Positions 18,679 to 26,424 of a DNA stretch of 64,000 nucleotides are shown piece by piece (the stretch's first letter is position 1; every line of letters starts with the position of its first letter). The position numbers were made by a program, and so were the translations under genes. The stretch is from Pseudanabaena galeata CCNP1313. Its GTDB lineage: Bacteria; Cyanobacteriota; Cyanobacteriia; Pseudanabaenales; Pseudanabaenaceae. The notes under the pieces are model-generated. The model was not told the origin of the DNA. It did no database searches and worked only from the letters and a program-made list of their open reading frames with translations. Location: contig NZ_CP112878.1 in NCBI RefSeq assembly GCF_029910235.1, forward strand, positions 62,001 to 126,000, in the 5' to 3' direction.

Positions 18679-19662
18679 ATGGCAGGAAATTTAAAAGGGA
18701 AAGTTGCCTTGGTAACAGGCGCTTCACGGGGAATTGGCAAAGGGATTGCTATTGGTTTGGGTGAAGCAGGTGCGTTGGTTTATATCACGGGGCGCAGTGT
18801 GCATCAGACAAATTCTATAGAAACTATCTCGGGAAGCTTACTAGATACCAAAGTCGCAGTAGAAAAGGCGGGTGGAATTTGTATAGCAGTTCCCGTTGAT
18901 CACAGTGATGATGAGCAAATTAAATCTCTATTTGAGCAAATTGATCGGGAACAAAATGGACAGTTGGATCTATTGGTGAATAATGCTTATGGTGGTGTGC
19001 GATCTCTAATTGAGGCAAAGGGTAAACCATTTTGGGAATCGGATCTTAGTCTTTGGGATGCTTGCAATCAAGTCGGTTTGCGAAGTCATTATGTAGCAAG
19101 TCATTTTGCTGCAAAGATGATGACTCAAAGCAAACAAGGCTTAATCGTGACGATTTCTTCTTGGGGTGGTTTAGCTCCTATCTTTGGTGTTGCCTATGGT
19201 ACTGGTAAATCTGCTTGCGATCGCCTTGCGGCTGATATGGGAGTGGAACTAAAGCCGTTTAATGTTGCTTCGATTTCACTTTGGCCAGGGATTGTTGGGA
19301 CTGAGCAGTTTCATCAGTTGGCGGATGCAAACCTTGAGGGTACTGATAACAATCTTGGTGTGGCGGCGATCGCTGATAAATTCAATTGGGAAACTCCTTT
19401 GTTTGTCGGTAGGGTAATTGCTGCTCTATATAATGATTCAGCCCTGATGAAGCGAACTGGGAAAGTTCAGATTGTGGCGGAATTAGCGGCACGTTATGGA
19501 ATAGTTGATGAGTATGAGCAGCATCCTGTTTCTTTGCGTTCTCTCAGATTTTTATTGGCGCAAGGTTTGCCGAATCTTAAAAGCAAAGCTAGGTTCATTC
19601 CCGATCTAAGTGTACCTTGGTGGATTTTGCTTTTAGCAATTCTCAAGTCTCCGAAAATTTGA
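18679..19662 (+). CDS. Short-chain dehydrogenase/reductase (DHRS1-like)
   Basis: The 327-aa protein has the classical Rossmann motif VTGASRGIGKG (TGxxxGIG at 13-20), the NNAYGG motif at 101-106 (variant of NNAG), Ser160/161, and the catalytic pair Tyr173-Lys177 in YGTGKSAC. The following SLWPGIVGTEQF matches the DHRS1-type subgroup of SDRs, as does the unusually long C-terminus. It would oxidise or reduce an alcohol/carbonyl using NAD(P)H; the substrate cannot be read from the sequence. A good start is the ATG at 18679, preceded by GGAGATGG. It stands alone between mobile-element debris and has no obvious link to conjugation or CRISPR. Confidence 0.85.
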   Translation: MAGNLKGKVALVTGASRGIGKGIAIGLGEAGALVYITGRSVHQTNSIETISGSLLDTKVAVEKAGGICIAVPVDHSDDEQIKSLFEQIDREQNGQLDLLVNNAYGGVRSLIEAKGKPFWESDLSLWDACNQVGLRSHYVASHFAAKMMTQSKQGLIVTISSWGGLAPIFGVAYGTGKSACDRLAADMGVELKPFNVASISLWPGIVGTEQFHQLADANLEGTDNNLGVAAIADKFNWETPLFVGRVIAALYNDSALMKRTGKVQIVAELAARYGIVDEYEQHPVSLRSLRFLLAQGLPNLKSKARFIPDLSVPWWILLLAILKSPKI

Positions 19663-19841
19663 ATATGATTCTAAATCGGGTATGGTAACGATTCGAGTAA
19701 AACTGTATCACGACAGGCTGAAGATGTAGATATAGAATTGTTTTCAGAGACTTGCTTTTTGCAGCCTTGATTGACAATCTTAGAATGGAAGATTGTAGGT
19801 TTGAGCCACACTAAAGCTAGAGAAAAAGCCTTCATGATCCT

Positions 19842-19940
19842 AAATTGCCCGAATCGTTGTCATACTTGATCGGCGATCGGACTACGATCAAGATGGCAAC
19901 CAGTGTCGCAGGTCGTAATATTATTGTGATTCGTGGCTAG
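19842..19940 (+). pseudogene. C-terminal remnant of an AAA/PD-(D/E)XK-type protein
   Basis: In the 300-bp gap between the dehydrogenase and the recombinase, one frame ends in DRTTIKMATSVAGRNIIVIRG and then a TAG at 19938. This closely matches the C-terminus of the complete AAA protein encoded at 58671-60215 (DRTTTENVISPAGREIIVIRG). Only about 33 codons remain, with no start and an upstream stop at 19818-19820. It is the decayed end of a second copy of that gene family. The rest of the gap shows no gene. Confidence 0.5.
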
Positions 19941-19963
19941 AGAACTAATCAATTCATACAGAT

Positions 19964-20905
19964 ATGTCGATTCCAGAGCCAACTTTAGTTATTTACGGTG
20001 AATTGCCCAAAGCGATCGCTACTACAGACTTACGCCAAGCAAGGGTTGATGAGTTTTTAGCATCAAGGTCTTTGCAGCCGAAGAGTCGTAAGGCTTATCA
20101 AGCAGACTTGCGGATATTTATGGACTGGTGCGATCTGGCTTGGGTGGATGTGAGTCGGCGCAAAGTGACGCAGTTTAAAACTTTTTTGCTGAAGGAACGT
20201 GAACTAGCACTAAGTTCGGTGAATCGGGTTCTGCGAACTCTGAAATCGTTTTATCGATGGATGTTGCTCTCGGAATATGTGGTTGCCGATCCGACGATTG
20301 GGATTCAGCAGGAGCGATTGCCCGATCCTGTGGCAAAGGATTTGGAAGATGAGGAGGTGTTGCTGATTTATGACACGATTGAGTTGAGTAAAATGATGTT
20401 GCGCGATCGCGCTTTATTTTCGATTTTGTTGCATGGGTTGAGAGCAGAGGAGGTTTGTCGGCTGAATGTTGAGGATTATGTGAATGGGGAATTGGTGATT
20501 AAGGAGGCGAAGTGGGATAGTAAGGGAGAAGTACCTTTGACGAAGTTGGGGATTCAGGATTTGGATGCTTATTTAGATTGGAGGAGGGAGCAAGAAGGGG
20601 AGTTATTGCCTGATAATGCTTTGTTTGTATCTTGTTCTAATCGTAGTCAGGGTAAGCGCTTGACCTATTGGGGAATTCGGCATGTGATGGATGATTTGGC
20701 GGAGAAGACGGGGATTGATTTGCATTCGCATCGGGGAAGACATACGTTTGCAACGAATTTGATTGTGAAGTATGAGTTAGATCCATCTTTGGCGATGGAG
20801 TTGACCAGACATCGGGATGTCAGGAGTTTTAGGCGTTATACCAATCGTAAGAATAAGATTGCGGCGAAACGTGCTTTTTTGAAGGCGGCTGAACGTTTGG
20901 ATTAG
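19964..20905 (+). CDS. Tyrosine recombinase (XerC/D-like integrase)
   Basis: The 313-aa protein has an N-terminal SAM-like core-binding domain (about 27-110: SRKAYQADLRIFMDWC, VNRVLRTLKSFYRWML). The catalytic domain follows with the signature residues Arg160 (LLHGLRAEEVC), His256-x-x-Arg259 (HSHRGRHTFATN), His283 (ELTRHRDVRSF) and the nucleophile Tyr292 (RRYTNRKN). The set is complete, so it should be active in site-specific recombination by 3'-phosphotyrosine chemistry. It could resolve plasmid dimers or move an integrated element. No att site is recognisable nearby. It ends 55 bp before the CARF-HEPN gene at the border of the CRISPR island. Confidence 0.9.
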   Translation: MSIPEPTLVIYGELPKAIATTDLRQARVDEFLASRSLQPKSRKAYQADLRIFMDWCDLAWVDVSRRKVTQFKTFLLKERELALSSVNRVLRTLKSFYRWMLLSEYVVADPTIGIQQERLPDPVAKDLEDEEVLLIYDTIELSKMMLRDRALFSILLHGLRAEEVCRLNVEDYVNGELVIKEAKWDSKGEVPLTKLGIQDLDAYLDWRREQEGELLPDNALFVSCSNRSQGKRLTYWGIRHVMDDLAEKTGIDLHSHRGRHTFATNLIVKYELDPSLAMELTRHRDVRSFRRYTNRKNKIAAKRAFLKAAERLD

Positions 20906-20959
20906 AGGGATGTGCGTTACTGCTTACAATTTATATGGCTACTTAGAAGTGGGTAATTC

Positions 20960-22213
20960 ATGACGACTATTGTTACTTTTTTGGGCGATCGCGGTTTATT
21001 AGAAACAAAATATGGTTTTGGCGATCGCGATCAATCTTATACGGGCGGCGTATTCGCGGAGGCACTTGTGCAGTTTTGTGAATTTGATCGCATGATTGTT
21101 TGTGTGACGGAGAAGGCAAAGCTAAATACATGGTCAAAATTAGTAAATCTTCAAAATGATCCAAGGGTTCAGGCTCTAGATATTCCTACAGGAATGGATA
21201 CGGGGGAGATGTGGCAAACCTTTGAGATTATTGCGGCGGAGATTCCTGAAGGGGAAAGTGTTATTTTTGATATTACTCACGGATTGCGATCGCTACCTTT
21301 TCTGGTGTTTTTATTTGCGGCTTATTTTAAGGCGGCGAAGAATGTGTCGATTGAGGGGATTTATTACGGGGCGTTGGAGTTGAAAAATGCGGAAGGGATT
21401 GCACCTGTGATTGATTTGTCGGAATTTATTTCGATGATTGATTGGATTACGGCGACTACAAGGTTTACGGAGATGGGGAATGGTCAGGCTTTGGCGGATT
21501 TGTTGAGGAATGAGATGCCGACTCGTGAAGAATTGGGCGATCGCCCTGATTGGTCGGGTTTGAGTGTGTCTTTAGAAAATACAGCTAGCGCCATTGAAAC
21601 AATTTCTCTGGCGTTGAGTATTACGAGACCAATTGAGGTGATGGCTTCGGCGGCGAAGTTGGAAGCAACGCTAAAACGTAGTGCGAATGCTTTTGGGCAG
21701 AGGGCAAAACCTTTTCAGTTGTTGAGCGATCGCGTTGTGGCTGAGTATGGGCAGTTTGCGTTAGAGCGTCCTATGCAAAGGGATGCAATTCGGCAAAATC
21801 TGGAAATCCAGAGGGAGACGATTGAGTGGTACATTGGGCGCAATTATATTGTGCAGGCTTTGACGTTGGCGAGGGAGTGGCTGGTGTCGGTGGTTGCCTA
21901 TTGGTTTGATTTGGATATTTTGGACTATAGGGGAAGTCGCGAACCAATTGAGGATGCACTGAATCGGCTTAGACATAAGTTTCATGGGCGGGGACGGAAG
22001 TTTGTGTCAAGGGAAAGTGGCTATTTTGATGAGTTGGCGGATCTTCCTAATGCTAGGGCGATCGCGACTTTGTGGAAGGAGTTGGCTAATCTGCGGAACG
22101 ATCTTGCTCATTGTGGGATGAATAAGCGGCCGATGTTGGCGACAAAGATGCGTGAGTGTGCGATGGGGATTGGGCGATCGCTGATTGATATCGAAAAGTC
22201 TTTATTAGATTAA
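20960..22213 (+). CDS. CRISPR-associated CARF-HEPN protein (DxTHG/TM1812 family, Csx1/Csx2-like)
   Basis: Type III CRISPR systems make cyclic oligoadenylates that activate CARF-domain ribonucleases. This 417-aa protein starts with a Rossmann-like CARF domain (TIVTFLGDRG) and carries the diagnostic DxTHG motif, FDITHGLRSLP, at 103-113. The C-terminal helical part contains a HEPN-type RNase motif Rx4H, RNDLAH at 379-384. Both parts needed for a ligand-activated RNase are therefore present. It opens the CRISPR island, upstream of array 1 and the first RT-Cas1. Family and motifs are clear; the cOA species it binds is unknown. Confidence 0.85.
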   Translation: MTTIVTFLGDRGLLETKYGFGDRDQSYTGGVFAEALVQFCEFDRMIVCVTEKAKLNTWSKLVNLQNDPRVQALDIPTGMDTGEMWQTFEIIAAEIPEGESVIFDITHGLRSLPFLVFLFAAYFKAAKNVSIEGIYYGALELKNAEGIAPVIDLSEFISMIDWITATTRFTEMGNGQALADLLRNEMPTREELGDRPDWSGLSVSLENTASAIETISLALSITRPIEVMASAAKLEATLKRSANAFGQRAKPFQLLSDRVVAEYGQFALERPMQRDAIRQNLEIQRETIEWYIGRNYIVQALTLAREWLVSVVAYWFDLDILDYRGSREPIEDALNRLRHKFHGRGRKFVSRESGYFDELADLPNARAIATLWKELANLRNDLAHCGMNKRPMLATKMRECAMGIGRSLIDIEKSLLD

Positions 22214-22510
22214 ACTAGCAGTAACCCAATTCTCGGTATTTGTATGGCTTCCAGTAATTTCAAAAGTATTGGACAGACGGTTAAAGATTTACAAATAATT
22301 TATGCTGGGGCGAATTTTTACGCATCATCCTGCAACTTATAGTATTTTTGAGTTGGATCGGTTGTTTGCTATGGTTAACTATATTTTCCAGCAATGTGAA
22401 ATTCAGTTGGGTAATTATTTAGGCATGGTGGCTTGATTGTTGTTAAGTTTTTACATAATTTAATGTTATTGAACTAGACAAAATCTTGATTTTGCAGTTA
22501 TAGTTTTGTC
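22214..22510. other. Gap before leader 1, no convincing gene
   Basis: This 297-bp stretch between the CARF-HEPN gene and leader 1 holds only a 32-codon frame (22244-22342, MASSNFKSIGQTVKDLQ), which could be the start of a decayed small gene. Nothing else is recognisable. Confidence 0.4.
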
Positions 22511-22707
22511 AGTCACCTCCATAGGTGGCAAGAACCTTGAAAACCGCATTATTACGTTGACCTATGGAGGTCGCGCTCTCCATAAGGGTTCTGGCTTTTA
22601 TATTTGTCGTTTTTTTGCAAATTTGGCAAGTTTTTTGACTATATAAATGACCTATGGAGATCGACCCTATTAAAAGCTTTACTGTGTAAGCCTCAAAAAT
22701 GAGAGGG
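22511..22707 (+). promoter_or_regulatory. CRISPR leader 1 (class A motif)
   Basis: The leader has three copies of a class-specific motif: inverted ACCTCCATAGGT (22515-22526), direct ACCTATGGAGGT (22560-22571) and direct ACCTATGGAGAT (22650-22661, ending 46 bp before the first repeat). The near-invariant box ACCTTGAAAACCGCATTA lies between copies 1 and 2. A TTGACT hexamer (22635-22640) precedes copy 3 by 9 bp and may be a -35 element for the array transcript. Confidence 0.75.
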
Positions 22708-22970
22708 GTTTCACGCCTAACACCCCGCAAGGGGACGGAAACGAAATTAAAGACGGACGAGTAGCTATTAGCTGGTGCAGTATTGTTTCACGCCTAACAC
22801 CCCGCAAGGGGACGGAAACATTGTTTGTAGGGTTGACCGTTAAACAATTGTTCGCTCCAGTTTCACGCCTAACACCCCGCAAGGGGACGGAAACTCCCTA
22901 ATTGGCTATAGACAAAATCACCAATCTCCTCAATAGTTTCACGCCTAACACCCCGCAAGGGGACGGAAAC
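22708..22970 (+). CRISPR. CRISPR array 1: 4 repeats, 3 spacers
   Basis: Four identical 35-bp repeats start at 22708, 22785, 22860 and 22936. Each begins GTTTCACGCCTAACA and ends with the shared core CCCCGCAAGGGGACGGAAAC. Spacers are 42, 40 and 41 bp. The CCCC-GCAA-GGGG hairpin and the last eight bases ACGGAAAC are as expected for Cas6 processing with an 8-nt 5' handle. Orientation (leader left, + strand) follows from the leader and from this handle. This is the shortest array and the only one with this repeat variant. Confidence 0.97.
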
Positions 22971-23263
22971 GTAAGGGAAAGAGAGAAGAATGAAGATCGA
23001 AGAATGAAGAAAAAAGAAATATGAAATTTCTGCAATAATATAAAATTGAATTCTTGATTTTCAATCTTCATTTTTCCGCCTTTATTCTTCCCTCTTCAAT
23101 CTTCATTTTTCCGCCTTTATTCTTCCCTTTTCAATCTTCATTTTTCCGCCTTTATTCTTCTCTCTTCAATCTTCCTTCTTCCGCCTTTATTCTTCCCTCT
23201 TCAATCTTCCTTCTTCCGCCTTTATTCTTCCCTCTTCAATCTTCCTTCTTCCGCCTTTCTTAT
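22971..23263. repeat. Array 1 trailer: purine/pyrimidine element with 35-bp tandem repeat
   Basis: The purine-rich arm (GAAGAATGAAGATCGAAGAA and similar) starts directly after the last repeat. It is followed by an AT-rich centre and a pyrimidine arm that has expanded into about 5.7 copies of a 35-bp unit, starting at 23061, 23096, 23131, 23166, 23201 and 23236 (TCAATCTTC…CCGCCTTTATTCTTC). Frames read through it are low-complexity and not genes. The same element follows every array in the window. Confidence 0.8.
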
Positions 23264-23264
23264 T

Positions 23265-23633
23265 ATGTTTGACCTACGTGATCGCACCAAAAGCTTTGCA
23301 TTGAGAATTGTGAAATTATATACATCACTGCCCAAAAGCACCGAAGCCCAAGTATTAGGAAAACAAGTACTGAGAAGTGGAACATCAGTTGGGGCGCATT
23401 ATCGAGAAGCAACCCGTGCGCGATCCAATGCGGAATACATCAGTAAAATTGAAGTTGGACTGCAAGAGCTAGAAGAAAGTATTTACTGGCTAGAGCTATT
23501 AGCTGAAGCTGAGATTATCAAAGCATCTAACTTAGCCAACCTCATTCAAGAAGCGGAAGAACTGATTGCGATTTTTGTGACTTTGGTGAAAAAAGCAAAA
23601 GATAAAGTTGGAAGAGCGAAGGCGGAAGAGTGA
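23265..23633 (+). CDS. Four-helix-bundle protein (S23/IVP, Avd-like)
   Basis: The 122-aa product matches the four-helix-bundle (23S rRNA intervening-sequence) protein pattern: FALRIVKLYTSLP, then VLGKQVLRSGTSVGAHYREATRA, then EYISKIEVGLQELEESIYWL. The same fold includes Avd, the nucleic-acid-binding partner of the reverse transcriptase in diversity-generating retroelements. It lies 156 bp upstream of the RT-Cas1 gene with a copy of the purine/pyrimidine element between them. Its family is widespread in cyanobacteria, so proximity alone does not prove a role. A similar gene beside the second RT-Cas1 makes the association more interesting. Confidence 0.85.
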   Translation: MFDLRDRTKSFALRIVKLYTSLPKSTEAQVLGKQVLRSGTSVGAHYREATRARSNAEYISKIEVGLQELEESIYWLELLAEAEIIKASNLANLIQEAEELIAIFVTLVKKAKDKVGRAKAEE

Positions 23634-23789
23634 AGAAAAGATGAAGAGCAAGAAAAATATATAAATGCTAAAATTGTCGCGATCGCCTAAAACTATATTC
23701 TTAAATTTCATTCTTCATTCTTCGATCTTCCGCCTTTATTTTTCCCTCTTCGACCTTCCGCCTTCCGCCTTTATCCTCCTCCTCCTCTG
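23600..23789. repeat. Purine/pyrimidine dispersed element between four-helix gene and RT-Cas1
   Basis: A purine arm (GGCGGAAGAGTGAAGAAAAG) overlaps the end of the four-helix gene. A centre with AAATGCTAAAATTGTCGCGA is nearly identical to the copy at 28330-28370, and a pyrimidine arm (CTTCGATCTTCCGCCTTTA) runs up to the RT-Cas1 start. It belongs to the same family as the array trailers. Confidence 0.7.
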
Positions 23790-25883
23790 ATGCAGAATTT
23801 TAGTGATAAATTCCTCAGTCCAGAAAACTTTCAGCTTGCATGGGAACGGGTTGCGGCAAAAAATGGATGTGCAGGTGTCGATCGCGAAACGGTGGCTCAT
23901 TTTGCTAAAAATGCTGAAGCATATTTAAGTCGATTGAGGCGATCGCTTGCTTCGGGACATTATCACCCAATGCCATTGCGGCAGTTATTCATTCCTAAAA
24001 AAGCTGGTGGATGGCGAGAGTTAGGCGTACCGACAGTTCGCGATCGCATTGTCCAAAATGCGTTGTTAAATATTCTGCATCCATTGCTAGAGCCGCAGTT
24101 TGAGGCTTGTAGTTTTGCCTATCGTCCTGGGCGATCGCATTTGATGGCAGTTAGGCAGATCGCCCATTGGCGCGATCGCGGCTATGAATGGGTACTTGAT
24201 GCTGATGTTGTGCGCTATTTTGAGAATATTTTATGGCAGAGGTTACTTGACGAGTTGGCAGAAAGGCTTAACGCGCCTGAAGTTCAATCTCTAATTTCTG
24301 ATTGGCTATCGGTGGGAGTTCTATCCAAAGAGGGACTAATATTTCCTCAAAAGGGAATTGCTCAAGGTTCGGCTATCTCACCGATATTGGCGAATGTTTA
24401 TCTGGATGACTTTGATGAAATTGTTTCGGCAACTGGGTTAAAGCTGGTGCGTTATGCTGATGATTTTGTGGTGATGTCGCGCAGTCAGAAGCGGATTGTT
24501 GAGGCGAAGGATGAAGTTGCAGAATTAATGAATGGAATGGGGCTGCAATTACATCCTGATAAAACCCGAATTGTGGATTTTGATCATGGGTTTCGATTTT
24601 TGGGTCATGCCTTTGCGGGGAAGGTGATTGTTAAGATGGAAGGCGGAAGAGAGAAGAGGGAAGAGGATATGCGGGGGGCGGTTGATCCTTTTCCAGATGG
24701 GCAATTGGTTTATAGCGATCCGCAGGTAAGACCAACGCAGATGCAGAAGGCAATGTTGGAGGCTCTCAAAAGTTCGGCTGAGCCAATTCCGCCGCCGCTA
24801 TTTGTTGTTTTGGGATACAGTCTGCGTGAGACGAAACCTGTCAAGATAGAGTCCGATGAAGCGATCTGGACTACTGGTATGTCAACACTTTATCTGGTGC
24901 AGCAGGGTGCAACGCTACGAAAGGAGCAGGGACGTTTTTTGGTGCAGCCGCTCAAAGAGTCGGCATTGGAGATCCCGATCGCTGAAGTCGAGTTAGTCTT
25001 GGTATTTGGCAATATTCAGCTAACCACCTCAGCGATCGCGGCTTGTTTAGATGCGAAGATTCCTGTGATCTTTTTGACGCAGATGGGGGAATATAAGGGG
25101 CAACTCTGGAATTCGGAGTTTTACGATCTAGTTTCGGAAGAGGCACAGTGGCAAAGGCGTTTGGATGTTGCTTTTCAGCTAGAAACGGCTAGGGCGATCG
25201 TTTGGGGTAAGTTGATGAACTCGAAACAGTTGTTGTTGCGGCTAAATCGCAAGCGGCAATTGGAGGAGGTGACGACAGCGATCGCGGGAATTACGTCTGA
25301 TATTGAGTCAGTGGAGATGGCTGAAACTTTGGAAAGCTTGCGAGGTTATGAGGGAATTGCGGCAAGTCGATATTTTGCGGCGTTGGGGCTGTTGATTACG
25401 AATGAGGGTTTTAGTTTGACAGGACGCAATCGCCGCCCGCCGAAAGATCCTGTTAATTCGTTACTGAGCTTTGGTTATACGTTGCTTTATAACAATGTGT
25501 TGAGTTTGATTTTGGCGGAGGGGTTAAATCCTTATTTGGGAAATTTGCATCGTAGCGATCGTAAGGAGACGCATTTGGCTTTTGACCTGATGGAGGAGTT
25601 TAGATCGCCTGTGGTTGATACGTTGGTAATGACTTTGGTAAATAAGCAAACCCTTAAGCCTACTGACTTTACTTGGTTTGATAAGGATGGGGGGGTATAT
25701 CTGACCGATATGCCAAGACGAATTTTTCTAAAGGCTTTTGAGGATCGGATTAATGAGTTGGTTTCTCACCCAGATGTACAAGCAAAGGTGTCCTATCGGA
25801 GGGCGATCCAGTTACAAATTCGGCGGTATAAAAAATGTTTGCTTGGCGAAATATCCTATGAGGCTTTTTTACGAGCTGTGTGA
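23790..25883 (+). CDS. cas1: RT-Cas1 fusion, module A (type III spacer acquisition)
   Basis: Cas1 with Cas2 integrates new spacers; RT fusions of this kind are known to allow acquisition from RNA. The 697-aa protein has a group II intron-like reverse transcriptase in residues about 5-280 (GWRELGVPTVRDRIVQ, DADVVRYFENI at 137-147, QGSAISPILANVYL, YADD at 222-225, FRFLGHAF). A Cas1 domain runs from about 355 to the end (MSTLYLVQQGATL, Glu521 in GYEGIAAS, His587 in GNLHRSD, FDLMEEFRSPVVD). The usual RT motif FFDN is YFEN here, but both catalytic Asp pairs remain. No Cas6 domain is fused. cas2 follows after 27 bp. A low-complexity linker (GGREKREEDMR) joins the two domains. Well supported. Confidence 0.95.
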   Translation: MQNFSDKFLSPENFQLAWERVAAKNGCAGVDRETVAHFAKNAEAYLSRLRRSLASGHYHPMPLRQLFIPKKAGGWRELGVPTVRDRIVQNALLNILHPLLEPQFEACSFAYRPGRSHLMAVRQIAHWRDRGYEWVLDADVVRYFENILWQRLLDELAERLNAPEVQSLISDWLSVGVLSKEGLIFPQKGIAQGSAISPILANVYLDDFDEIVSATGLKLVRYADDFVVMSRSQKRIVEAKDEVAELMNGMGLQLHPDKTRIVDFDHGFRFLGHAFAGKVIVKMEGGREKREEDMRGAVDPFPDGQLVYSDPQVRPTQMQKAMLEALKSSAEPIPPPLFVVLGYSLRETKPVKIESDEAIWTTGMSTLYLVQQGATLRKEQGRFLVQPLKESALEIPIAEVELVLVFGNIQLTTSAIAACLDAKIPVIFLTQMGEYKGQLWNSEFYDLVSEEAQWQRRLDVAFQLETARAIVWGKLMNSKQLLLRLNRKRQLEEVTTAIAGITSDIESVEMAETLESLRGYEGIAASRYFAALGLLITNEGFSLTGRNRRPPKDPVNSLLSFGYTLLYNNVLSLILAEGLNPYLGNLHRSDRKETHLAFDLMEEFRSPVVDTLVMTLVNKQTLKPTDFTWFDKDGGVYLTDMPRRIFLKAFEDRINELVSHPDVQAKVSYRRAIQLQIRRYKKCLLGEISYEAFLRAV

Positions 25884-25910
25884 TTACAAAACCTTATTTA
25901 GATTATTTTT

Positions 25911-26186
25911 ATGCTTGTACTAGTGGTTTACGATATTGCTGATGATAAGCGTCGCCTCAAGTTGTCAAATTTTCTCGAAGGTCATGGGCGTAGGGTTCAG
26001 GAAAGTGTGTTTGAGTGTTTTGTAAGTTTGGAGCAGATGAAGAAGCTCCATGATCAGGTCAAAAAACGAGTTAAACCTGATGTTGATAATGTGCGTTTTT
26101 ATTGGATACCGTCTGATGCTTTGCCAAAGGCTTTAGCGATCGGTAGTGCGTTGCCAAAACCGCCACCAAATGTTTACATTATTTAG
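25911..26186 (+). CDS. cas2: Cas2, module A
   Basis: The 91-aa protein has the Cas2 ferredoxin-like fold signature: LVLVVYDIADDKRRLKLSNFLEGHGRRVQ at the start, with YDI Asp at the catalytic position, and ESVFECFV. It forms the central dimer of the Cas1-Cas2 integrase. It follows RT-Cas1 module A by 27 bp and precedes leader 2, so it completes an adaptation cassette. A fragment of a very similar gene is found at 30152. Confidence 0.95.
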   Translation: MLVLVVYDIADDKRRLKLSNFLEGHGRRVQESVFECFVSLEQMKKLHDQVKKRVKPDVDNVRFYWIPSDALPKALAIGSALPKPPPNVYII

Positions 26187-26228
26187 GTTGACTTTTTTGT
26201 TTTTAGCCTTTAGTCTGGTTTGTATCGT

Positions 26229-26424
26229 CAAATCGACGCACCCCCCTCGAACCTTGAAAACCGCATAATTACGTTGAGGTGTGTCGATGGCATACCTAGC
26301 AAGGGTTCCAAGATGTCCGTTTTCTTGAAAACCTGTCAATAAGGCTTTCTTATTGAGACTAAAAAGAGGTGCGTCGATTGACCCTTTTGAAAGGTTTGCT
26401 GGGTATGGCTTAAAAATTGCAAGG
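26229..26424 (+). promoter_or_regulatory. CRISPR leader 2 (class B motif)
   Basis: The architecture is the same as in leader 1 with an unrelated motif: inverted ATCGACGCACC (26232-26242), direct GGTGTGTCGAT (26278-26288) and direct GGTGCGTCGAT (26368-26378, ending 46 bp before the array). The invariant box ACCTTGAAAACCGCATAA starts at 26251. TTGAGA (26353-26358) precedes copy 3 by 9 bp. Confidence 0.75.

Noticed and set aside
23061-23262. An additional CRISPR array with 35-bp period
   Set aside because: Units are contiguous with no spacers and do not match the repeat core; it is a low-complexity tandem repeat.
23790-25883. Group II intron carrying a reverse transcriptase
   Set aside because: The RT is joined in frame to Cas1 and followed by cas2, and no intron domain V/VI or IBS-EBS context is visible. 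RT-Cas1 is the right reading.
23265-25883. Diversity-generating retroelement (RT with Avd-like protein)
   Set aside because: No template/variable repeat pair with adenine-specific differences could be seen, and the RT has a Cas1 domain.
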